Assembly: GCA_017410245.1 (NCBI GenBank)
Contig: JAFQRE010000045.1
Span: forward strand, 62,001-126,000
Length of the DNA: 64,000 nucleotides
Origin: Bacteroidaceae bacterium
Lineage (GTDB): Bacteria > Bacteroidota > Bacteroidia > Bacteroidales > Barnesiellaceae_A
Direction of reading: 5' to 3'
Of the stretch, positions 48,301 through 54,727 are shown piece by piece. The notes beneath the pieces are model-generated. The model was not told the origin of the DNA and did not search any database. It saw only the letters and a list, made by a program, of their open reading frames with translations. Position 1 is the stretch's first letter; every line of letters begins with the position of its first letter. Made by a program: the position numbers and the translations under genes.

Positions 48301-49057
48301 ACTACACCACCCCCTACTCATCAACACCAATAAGACACTACGAGTAGTCGCTTACGTCGAGCACAACGAGATAAGTATCCCCTTGGGTTATGACGAAGGA
48401 CCCGGTAAAGTAGGCCGTGGCGACCTCTACTCTACCGATGGAAAGAACTGGAGTACACTCAATGCCAACGACATCGATGGCAATTGGAATATCACTCTCG
48501 GATTGCGTGCTTATGCCGATAAGGGTATGGGCAAAGCACCTCAAAAAGTAGAATCGATGGAGTTTGTACCGATGGAAAATGTATCGACCGAAACAATACG
48601 TGGCCAACGCTTACCACAAGAAGCGACATCGGAACGCAATGCATTTGAAGGCTATAATGTTTATTGCAACAGTTACCGCCTCAATGAGGAGCCTATATTC
48701 GACACCTTCTTTATCGATGAGAATACCCACATGGGCAACTACTATGAGTACCAAGTGAAAGCCATATATTCGGGTTGTGGCGAAGTGGGTTCTAATGTCG
48801 TTCGTGTAGCTGCTCAGTCGGGCATAGATAATAAGCACGATGACGGTATTGCAATATACACACAGCAAGGTCGCATCTACATCGAGGGCTTGGCCGCAAA
48901 TACTCAAGTAATCCTCTTCGATGCATCGGGAAAAGTAGTTCATTCGGACGTTTCCATTGATGAACTTACATACGTTATCAATGCGACTCTGCTTCCCGAA
49001 GGCATCTACTTCGTCCAGGCTGCATCGGAATACCGTAAAGTTGTCATCACTCGATAA
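42377..49057 (+). CDS. Giant multidomain surface protein (2226 aa) with T9SS sorting domain
   Basis: Signal peptide in residues 1-24. Approximate order: jelly-roll/choice-of-anchor domains (80-265 and 340-505), a carboxypeptidase-regulatory-like fold (510-590, VRLTSNHGAIVNATTDNNGV), a BACON/Hydin-like strand region (595-630), a propeller-like region (635-880, repeated VAFDGEYFYTTS and LAFDGTYFYGSD), fibronectin III domains, module A from 1069, a second propeller-like region (1330-1560), a third jelly roll (about 1655-1810), module B from 1895 similar to A, and a sorting domain (about 2150-2226, GIYFVQAASEYRKVVITR). No enzymatic motif was seen. It is co-transcribed with the M6 protease. Predicted adhesin or glycan/protein binder. 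Confidence 0.85.
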   Translation: MKHTQYILPLVTIVAGCLLYAYADSNNESIKIRPQQPLQPYTEYATPAVTQRLTAAEDGAPYGLHLVGIDNKDVTLRWNNPEATNGYFDDFEGHPDFAINSPGNIGWSYLDMDNENTYTWTATSFPSQGQKMAYVIMNPATTTPSIADWPAYQPFSGTKMLVAFTVDGGNNDFIISPELNFDENFQVSFRAKSYTDSYGLERVKVGYSTTGKQASNFTFVNEGEYDEVPTDWTLFKYEIPKEAKYVTVNCVSKEAFMLLIDDLFVGTNRVRPQAPAKVHLEGFNLYRNDVKVNEELITNVFYTDVVPTYDNYQYTISAVYSDGSEVKQTETLDVIVPDIRLLPFEDNFDNNRIEEDKWSTPDDEQGNPSKWTSSYHPYGLVDYSAQYVYSSLKDYSQSLVSTEMRTLDTENTYLRFNLRHVNYNNEVGDTLAVEISCDNQQTWSRIAAFGNDEMTFDWRVEQYNLKEFLTNELFYIRYRAFGKDAYYIDYWYVDDVKVWCPQWTSAQLNVQSQGSPIANCMVRLTSNHGAIVNATTDNNGVISLPQIEKGTYTIDIAMRGYNPYTATWEITNDQDNNFTAHITRPTLQVSSSTIETSLRIEEKATQTITLTNTGDGELKWNLIPETPAGKGNDSEAWTIQNEFDTSGDLQTSVAFDGEYFYTTSTFYLGKFFKYDREGNFIEEFSIPGMYYMLYDLAFDGTYFYGSDYSNVLFCLDFRNKRLVKEVTVATEPDLKITHCSYDTRNDQFWVGSFNSIGRIDREGNVTVNFRYISSTQDIGAFGSAFDNVTPGGPYLWFSNEEIAGTNQIDQLQIIQYNLNTRSLTPIMHMIDDLSGYKVGTIEVPNYICGIEATSNYIDGTLSLVGILKQSPSRLFVYELAKTQDWLSIEPEAGALQPGQSQEITIGFDARNAVVGETYSSPVKLFTVPQLDCSDLTISYTATEASATPRPTNLKASIEGNSSVSLTWSANTDKTPSGYNIYRNEEKINKTPIAETSYTDTQLVMGNYSYTITAVYGDKESVKSDAAEIYIKVGAPYYAPQQLSVNVTRNSMATLTWLKPNATLKDSTTLRWDSGINNSAMGMADGGYFWAGAAWDHTELVDYRNMTIETVDVFIQERFLSLSLQIYKDNKRIASQNIDSKEITYGAYNRITLNTPIAIEPGSDYRIAFLIAHDSGMRPIGIDKSPSQNGKGNIISEDGKTWYPLTHIGMQGNFNIAINLAPSATTEEMPVSYNIYRNNTYVNSTEGASLTYTDEINTPGIYTYQVSSVYADGGESPLSRAENAEIIDLQAAMPPMNVVAETELNRTIHLRWDFPLAVESSFPIDLQHVQATAEEGYPEYVSSFRGNLSGEMGIASDGQFIYTSLHNTNGTICKYTLDGTFVESILISRNLGGIRNLTYDGKDFYAADGNSSIYRLDIANRCIADTISISEIARHIAYMPELDNGNGGFEVGDWETSIYVSKRGAKLGDGPALKGAAGSAYYNGTLYTFEQGYENPYVICCYDYATGTLRRTIDISNYIEITPEMGSMAGGMSVITTNEGLKLLAVALQENNNCLFIFFDLGSIVGLEGYNVYRNGELRNTTPIPFRYFAEDESEVGTYQYEIETVYIDGTTSSRSHIAYADIYDAEHCDAPTYLQATQSSYGYNVNISFVDPTSTEAATYESFENNVAGETFGHNEWDNLNNNWLVTDAMAYHGNKSIYATKGNEAWLIIPLNKQEQDMVLSFVARNHDDHFGNGNLRLFTSDLGNNLGDFIPLGSVTTTEAWKRYEFTIEAGTDYLAICHEAGTTTQYIDAIALDERAIGQAYGYDIMRDGKLLNDQLITDVSFTDRNLEPGTYNYQVRAHYLSSCVSEYTEAVSIDVDYSNGCQKPGMLFVEPLNEGYNLSWSAPALGDAVSLKWHNGTAHDAAGMPSGGAYYAGVQWNSEELKHYEKMSLSEVELYINHIPDALFLLVYEGDNLIAQQYVPNLKQYSFNTIELHHPLLINTNKTLRVVAYVEHNEISIPLGYDEGPGKVGRGDLYSTDGKNWSTLNANDIDGNWNITLGLRAYADKGMGKAPQKVESMEFVPMENVSTETIRGQRLPQEATSERNAFEGYNVYCNSYRLNEEPIFDTFFIDENTHMGNYYEYQVKAIYSGCGEVGSNVVRVAAQSGIDNKHDDGIAIYTQQGRIYIEGLAANTQVILFDASGKVVHSDVSIDELTYVINATLLPEGIYFVQAASEYRKVVITR

Positions 49058-49089
49058 CGCATTGACGTAATACAACACTCAAACATGTT

Positions 49090-49123
49090 GCCGTGCCCCC
49101 TTTACGGGCACGGCTTTTTTTAT
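49090..49123 (+). terminator. Terminator after the giant gene
   Basis: Perfect nine-base stem GCCGTGCCC (49090-49098) with GGGCACGGC (49106-49114), then seven T. Ends the M6-giant operon. Confidence 0.9.
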
Positions 49124-49406
49124 TTTCTTGTCTATTTTTTCAAGCAAAAAGGCGTATCGTTTTATTGACTTATTTCTATACTAAATTGATGCAAAAACCT
49201 CTATTCAAGGTAAAACATTGAGTTCTATCATGCATTTAACACGATTTAACCATCGGGGGGGTAATTCTGATTAATTATATCTATATTTGCCCAAAACTTT
49301 GTAATCAATACCATTCGGCACAAAATCATATAGAATTCATTCTATATACGGCAATGTTTTTTATGATGAGAAGTTTTTCCTTATCAACAAATAAATAGTA
49401 TAAAAG
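49124..49406 (+). promoter_or_regulatory. Leader region of the fimbrillin-like gene with G7 tract
   Basis: No coding sequence. A -7 box TATATTTG at 49282-49289 lies 118 bases before ATG 49407. Where the -33 box is expected there is instead a run of seven G (49255-49261), and no standard -33 box fits. The downstream leader is A/T-rich. Confidence 0.45.
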
Positions 49407-51689
49407 ATGAAAAAAAGTCTATTCTTCGGTATGCTTGTAGCAATGATTTTGCTTGCAACATCATGTCAGCACGACGAAGTCTTGATTGACAACAACAACT
49501 CAGTAGTCACTTTTGAGATTAGCACACCCGAGATTGCAACTCGCACCACCTTTAGTGATGGAACAACAGCTACTCAATTGCAGTATGCTGTATATGATGA
49601 TAAGTATAATTTGATAGACCGAGAGGGACTTAAAGGTACGGCCCAACTCGCCAACAAGAAGGCTAACATACAAATGAAATTGGCAGCCGGCAAAACCTAC
49701 AACGTTCTCTTTTGGGCAGCGGCACCCAATGCCCCCTATACTATCGATTATAAAAACCTTGTAATGAATGTGAACTACGACGCAGCTGTTAGCAACGACG
49801 AAAATCGCGATGCTTTCTATTGCTTCAAAAATGTTCCTGTTAAACAAGGTAATGAGGCGATAAAAATCACCCTCACCCGTCCATTTGCACAATTGAATAT
49901 TGGTACAGATGACCTTACAATTGCTCAAAATGATGGTATCAACGTGAGCATGACTCAAGTTGTAGTTCCGGTTTACAGTACCCTCGACTTCAAAACCGGA
50001 GTTGCAACAGGCAAGGCTAAGGCTCAAACTTTTGCATTTGCCAACCTTCCCGATGACAGCCAAACTTTCCCTGCCGGTGACTATGACTACTTGGCTATGA
50101 ACTATCTATTGGTAGGAGCAGACAAGACCGTAGTTGATGTAGAGTTCGCATACGGCACAACAGCATCTCACCAAACCCGCTCGTTCACAAGCATACCCGT
50201 AAGACCCAACTATCGTACCAATATATATGGTTCACTCCTGACTCAAGGCATCGATTTCATCGTAGAGATTGACAATCGCTATGCAATAGACCCCGAGAAC
50301 CCCTATAACAACAACTATAACTCATACGCCATATCATCGAAAGCCGAGGCTCAAGAAGCCCTTGAAACAGCTAAGGCAAAAAACGAAAACTATGTCGTTT
50401 TGGAGGCTTCTGACCAATATATTGGCGACTTCAACTATGCACTGACTACCGAATTGGTACCTTCTGAAACTACCGTTATTATCAAGAACGCTAATATTAC
50501 AGGCCGTAGCTATGGCAATAAAACAAATGGTAAAGTAGTTTTTGAAAATTGTACATTCAACAACGAGACAGGTGCATACTCCATTCACTTCGATGGTGGT
50601 GTAGGTGAGATAGTATTTAAAGATTGTGTTCTCTATGGCTGGAACTCTTTTGGCCCTACATTATCATCGGTAAGTTTCTATGACAGCCGCCTATATGGTA
50701 ATGGTATGTATGCCATGATACGCTCATACGTAGAGTTGTATATGGAAAACTGCTACATCAATACCGTTGATGCTATCCACGATGATGAATACACCGAAGG
50801 TGTTGAAGAAGTTGATGGAGAGGCTGAATGTAACAATTGCTACTTCTCGGAAGATACCGATAAATTTGTTGAAGATATGCTTGCACAAGGCCCTATTACC
50901 ATCGATATGGATAAAGACCTTGCCGTAACCTCAAACTCCTATATTCACTCGGTAGGTCTTACCGAAGATCTTGTCATAAATGGTAATGGGCACACTATTG
51001 TATCGTTTGCCGAGTCGGCCAATAATTTCGATTGGAAAGATGGTATTTTTGCCTATATGTCAACCACGCTGACTTCTCAAAATGGCAGCAGTGTTACCGT
51101 TAATGATCTCAACTTTACAGGCCCAATGACTGCTATAACACTGGGGAACTATAACGGCTACTACGACCCCAGCACAGGTAAATATTCCAAAGAGTACGGC
51201 TTCAATACCACACTGAACAATGTAAACATTATCAATGCCGAAGTGTTTGCCTACGCTGCCGGCATAGCTCCTGCATTGGCTATTTATGGTAATGCCACAC
51301 TCAACAACTGCCACATATATGGCACTACATTGTCGGAATTGGATACTCAACACAAGTGGCCTGTCTATGATGTAGGTATTCCCAACTCGATAAATGGCTC
51401 ATCTGTTACCATTAATGGTGGTAAGTATGGTAGTATATATGTATGGGAACAGCCTATAGTAACCATAAATGGTGCTGAGGTAGAAACCATTGTAGCCCGT
51501 AGCGATATGTACTTCAAGGATAAATGCGTAACGATAAAAGCAGGAACTAAGGTTGGCTCAATTGACCTTTCGGCTATCATCAAAAGGGATAAAATAAGTT
51601 TTAAGATCGAAGATGGCGCTATTGTTGGCAAGATTGTTGATAAAGGCCATGAGTACGCCACCCTCGAAGAATGGCAAAGTGCTCAATAA
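49407..51689 (+). CDS. Lipoprotein: fimbrillin-like N-terminus with beta-helix-like C-terminus
   Basis: 760 residues; lipoprotein signal with acylated Cys C20 (LLATSCQ). Residues about 30-290 resemble Bacteroidales fimbrillin/DUF6562-type domains: SVVTFEISTPEIATRTTFSD, AAGKTYNVLFWAAAPNAPYT, RPFAQLNIGTDDL and PVRPNYRTNIYGSLLTQGID. Residues about 310-745 look like a right-handed parallel beta-helix, with short repeats such as NITGRSYGNKTNGKVVFENC, GEIVFKDCVLYGWNSFG, VNDLNFTGPMTAITLGNYNG and YGNATLNNCHIYGTTLSE. The N-terminal part normally belongs to fimbrial subunits; the helix part suggests a surface tip or binding role. No fimbrial chaperone or usher-like gene lies next to it. Confidence 0.75.
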   Translation: MKKSLFFGMLVAMILLATSCQHDEVLIDNNNSVVTFEISTPEIATRTTFSDGTTATQLQYAVYDDKYNLIDREGLKGTAQLANKKANIQMKLAAGKTYNVLFWAAAPNAPYTIDYKNLVMNVNYDAAVSNDENRDAFYCFKNVPVKQGNEAIKITLTRPFAQLNIGTDDLTIAQNDGINVSMTQVVVPVYSTLDFKTGVATGKAKAQTFAFANLPDDSQTFPAGDYDYLAMNYLLVGADKTVVDVEFAYGTTASHQTRSFTSIPVRPNYRTNIYGSLLTQGIDFIVEIDNRYAIDPENPYNNNYNSYAISSKAEAQEALETAKAKNENYVVLEASDQYIGDFNYALTTELVPSETTVIIKNANITGRSYGNKTNGKVVFENCTFNNETGAYSIHFDGGVGEIVFKDCVLYGWNSFGPTLSSVSFYDSRLYGNGMYAMIRSYVELYMENCYINTVDAIHDDEYTEGVEEVDGEAECNNCYFSEDTDKFVEDMLAQGPITIDMDKDLAVTSNSYIHSVGLTEDLVINGNGHTIVSFAESANNFDWKDGIFAYMSTTLTSQNGSSVTVNDLNFTGPMTAITLGNYNGYYDPSTGKYSKEYGFNTTLNNVNIINAEVFAYAAGIAPALAIYGNATLNNCHIYGTTLSELDTQHKWPVYDVGIPNSINGSSVTINGGKYGSIYVWEQPIVTINGAEVETIVARSDMYFKDKCVTIKAGTKVGSIDLSAIIKRDKISFKIEDGAIVGKIVDKGHEYATLEEWQSAQ

Positions 51690-51716
51690 TGAGTACTTAA
51701 TAGGTGAATAATTACG

Positions 51717-51751
51717 ACTGCGTTCCTTGTGAAAGGCGCGCAGTTTTTTTA
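51717..51751 (+). terminator. Terminator after the fimbrillin-like gene
   Basis: ACTGCG/CGCAGT outer stem and CCTT/AAGG inner stem (51717-51744), then seven T. Confidence 0.8.
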
Positions 51752-51840
51752 TTGTTTACGACAAAGTAATATATGTCGCCTGCCTTGGCATCTCAAGATG
51801 ATAGTTACTGCTACACGCATAGCAACTACTCATATAAGAA

Positions 51841-51873
51841 AGCCGGGTATGCATATAACACGCATACCCGGCT
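51841..51873. terminator. Second hairpin, facing malQ
   Basis: Perfect 12-base stem AGCCGGGTATGC (51841-51852) with GCATACCCGGCT (51862-51873). It lies 54 bases past the malQ stop on the minus strand and is followed by TTTTGG on the plus strand; likely bidirectional. Confidence 0.7.
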
Positions 51874-51926
51874 TTTGGTTTTATGGTTGCTCTACTAAAT
51901 GCAAGAGTTACCCTTACATCATGGTA

Positions 51927-54587
51927 TTAACGACCTGCTTGGATTATCTTCTCACGCAAGTTGTTGTTGAACTCGGTAGCCTTGATGAGCTCTTCGATAG
52001 TAATGTGCATACGGTACTTCCAATAATAAGGATTGATGGCAGGCACATTGATGCGCTCATCGAGGGGATTTTCACGACGCAACTTCTCGTCCATCGACAA
52101 CCAGTCTTGCAAGGGCAATATCACAAGCATCGAGGGCGAAGCGAGGTGATGTTCTATAATGCGCTCGCATATATAGGGCTCGCAGAAGTAGGGGCTATTA
52201 CCACCATAGCACAAGACACGATTGTAGAAGTCTTGCATATTATCGCGGTCTTCTTCCCACCAACCACGAATACCCGACATATCGTGAGTAGAAGTGGTAG
52301 CTACCGATAGGTAGGGATAGTTCCATGTACACCCAAACTTGTTATCAACATCTTTGGGCATGCGTTGCACCTCGAGCGATAGTATCTGCAACTGATCCAT
52401 CACAGCAGGCACGCAGTGGGGTATCATACCCAAGTCCTCGCCACATACCAACATATTGGTGGCCGACAATAGCGGTGGCAATTTCTTCATGGCTTCATGA
52501 TACCAGAAGTCGTTGTGACGATAGTAATAGAAGTCGTTGTAGAGAGCATCGAATGCGTGACGTTGATACTCGGGCATCGACTGATAGATATACGATTGCC
52601 ATGCCGAGATGCGTGGGTGATAGTGTCCTTGTTTTGCGGGATCTTCGACAAAGAGCACCTCGTCATGCAATCGCATGAGGCCATCGCATATAACCTTGCT
52701 ACGCTCGTCATCACAGCCGGCAAAGAGGTCATACACCTTGCGCTGAGTATTTACCTCGGGACGCATGCCATAGCAACCACCGCCCAACGGCGAGAGATAG
52801 TCATTGCGCACATCTTCGGTATAAGGGCCAAAGAGTTCGCCTAACATATAGTCGCGAATGTAGGGGTAGGTATATAGGTTCTTGTCGAAATTAAATCCTC
52901 TGGAAGCCAGTTCCTCGGCAGTGAAAGGCAATGCAGGGCTAAAGTGTCCGAGCAGACCATGTATAGCATGACTCGGAATCTCCCAAATGCGGAAGAAGCC
53001 AAGAATGTGGTCGATACGATAGGCATCGAAGTACTCGGCCATCTTGCTGAAGCGCGATTTCCACCATACATATCCGTCTTTATCCATCTCGTCCCAATTG
53101 TAGGTGGGCAGGAACCAGTTCTGACCAAGTACCGAGAAGTCATCGGGTGGAGCACCGGCTTGGCTGTCAAGATGGAAGTATTTGGGTGTAGCCCATGCAT
53201 CGGCACTGCGGGGACTGATACCAATGGGTATATCGCCTTTGAGTACTACACCCTTGCTGTGTGCATAGGTACGTGTAGCCTGCAATTGCAAGTGCAAATG
53301 ATATTGAGTGAAATAATGCAAGCGCATGGTGTTGCAATAGGGACTCTCGGGGCTGTCAAACGATGCTATTGTATTGGCATCATATACGGCATAGGCTCCC
53401 CATTGATTGAAATCGGGAGTTCCGGTTTCGCTACACAATGTGCGATAAGCTGCATAGGGAACAAGCCAATAACGGTTGTCATTGAAGAATTGCAAGAACT
53501 CTTTCGACACCATTGTAGCATCGCCGTCCTGTGCAAATATCTCTTGCAGATATTCGTTCTTAACTTTATTTACTCGCTCATAGTCAATATCAGAGAGTGC
53601 GTTGAGTTTTTGTTGCTCTTGTTCGTAGTATTGACGACGTGCTTTATCCTTGAGTTTACCCACCTCATCGAGACGCAGGTATTGGGGGTGTAGTGCATAT
53701 ATCGAGTTGGCACTATAGGGATATGAATCCTGCCAAGTACCGGTCATAGTAGTATCGTTGATGGGCAATATCTGTATGATACGTTGCTCGGTAGCAGCCG
53801 CCCAATCAACGAGCAAGCGCAAGTCGGCAAAGTCACCTACGCCCAAGCTCTTCTCACTACGCAATGAGAATACGGGTACAGCAACACCCGCACCCTTCCA
53901 TGTGTGTGTAGAGGCTACGGCTTGTGCATCTGATACAACAATGGCATCGCAATCGGCAGTTTGAGGCACTATGAAGTGACGGTTGCTACGCGACTCCCAA
54001 GCCTTCACATCACCACTATTGGCATCTAGGATTACAAATTTGTACTCAAATTCGCCACCAGCCTTACCGGCATCAACAACAGCAGTCCATAGAGGGAATT
54101 GCTTGTCGTTCATCTTCACAGCCTTCTTGATATCCCATTCTCCCAGAGCCTTACAGCTACCTACGATAGCCAACACTTCGTTGGGTGCCACCATGGCCGA
54201 CTTCACTTGAAAGAGTATCGAGCCGGGCTTAGCAGCTTGAGTTGTTTTCTTGGCATTCTTGCGGGCATAGATACTTTGTGTAAATGCCGAACTGAAGAAA
54301 GCATTGTTTACCGGAATATCGCACCATGTATCAAACACCCTACAACTTGTTACTTGCTTCGATAGATGCAGTGTATGAGGCTCTCCCCACTCTTGTCGTA
54401 TTTGTGTGTTATCGCGACATACCACATACTTGTATCGCAAAGTTGTAGCTTGAGGGAAATCTATCTCAATCTGCCAATTATCGGCATCGACATATGTAAG
54501 AGGGTGTATTTGCTCCGAACCAGCGAAGACAATACCGATAGACTCACCCCAGTAAGTGTGGTACTTTACGCTCAATATTAACGTCAT
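51927..54587 (-). CDS. malQ: 4-alpha-glucanotransferase with two starch-binding modules
   Basis: 886 residues, no signal peptide, so cytosolic. It transfers maltosyl/glucanosyl units in maltodextrin and glycogen metabolism. Two CBM20-like starch-binding modules lie at about 1-105 and 120-225 (the second with VGSCKALGEWDIKKAVKM). The GH77 domain follows: nucleophile D526 in DAYRIDHILGF, acid/base E717 in VCGEDLGMIP and D769 in STHDMSGIRGWW. The gene stands alone between converging and divergent neighbours. A long form with N-terminal CBM20 modules is usual in Bacteroidota. Confidence 0.95.
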   Translation of the reverse strand: MTLILSVKYHTYWGESIGIVFAGSEQIHPLTYVDADNWQIEIDFPQATTLRYKYVVCRDNTQIRQEWGEPHTLHLSKQVTSCRVFDTWCDIPVNNAFFSSAFTQSIYARKNAKKTTQAAKPGSILFQVKSAMVAPNEVLAIVGSCKALGEWDIKKAVKMNDKQFPLWTAVVDAGKAGGEFEYKFVILDANSGDVKAWESRSNRHFIVPQTADCDAIVVSDAQAVASTHTWKGAGVAVPVFSLRSEKSLGVGDFADLRLLVDWAAATEQRIIQILPINDTTMTGTWQDSYPYSANSIYALHPQYLRLDEVGKLKDKARRQYYEQEQQKLNALSDIDYERVNKVKNEYLQEIFAQDGDATMVSKEFLQFFNDNRYWLVPYAAYRTLCSETGTPDFNQWGAYAVYDANTIASFDSPESPYCNTMRLHYFTQYHLHLQLQATRTYAHSKGVVLKGDIPIGISPRSADAWATPKYFHLDSQAGAPPDDFSVLGQNWFLPTYNWDEMDKDGYVWWKSRFSKMAEYFDAYRIDHILGFFRIWEIPSHAIHGLLGHFSPALPFTAEELASRGFNFDKNLYTYPYIRDYMLGELFGPYTEDVRNDYLSPLGGGCYGMRPEVNTQRKVYDLFAGCDDERSKVICDGLMRLHDEVLFVEDPAKQGHYHPRISAWQSYIYQSMPEYQRHAFDALYNDFYYYRHNDFWYHEAMKKLPPLLSATNMLVCGEDLGMIPHCVPAVMDQLQILSLEVQRMPKDVDNKFGCTWNYPYLSVATTSTHDMSGIRGWWEEDRDNMQDFYNRVLCYGGNSPYFCEPYICERIIEHHLASPSMLVILPLQDWLSMDEKLRRENPLDERINVPAINPYYWKYRMHITIEELIKATEFNNNLREKIIQAGR

Positions 54588-54727
54588 ATAATTATTGTTT
54601 TTGAGTTTTAGTGCATAAAGTTACTAAAACGCATTGAACAGAGATGTCCTTTTGTTTGTTTTTTTATTGGGTCACTATGCAAACGTTTTCGCATCATATC
54701 GGGACAAGAACTCTTTGCTACAGAGCA

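Noticed and set aside
52944..53693. Plus-strand open frame of 249 codons
   Set aside because: Antisense to malQ, whose catalytic residues are intact in the other strand.
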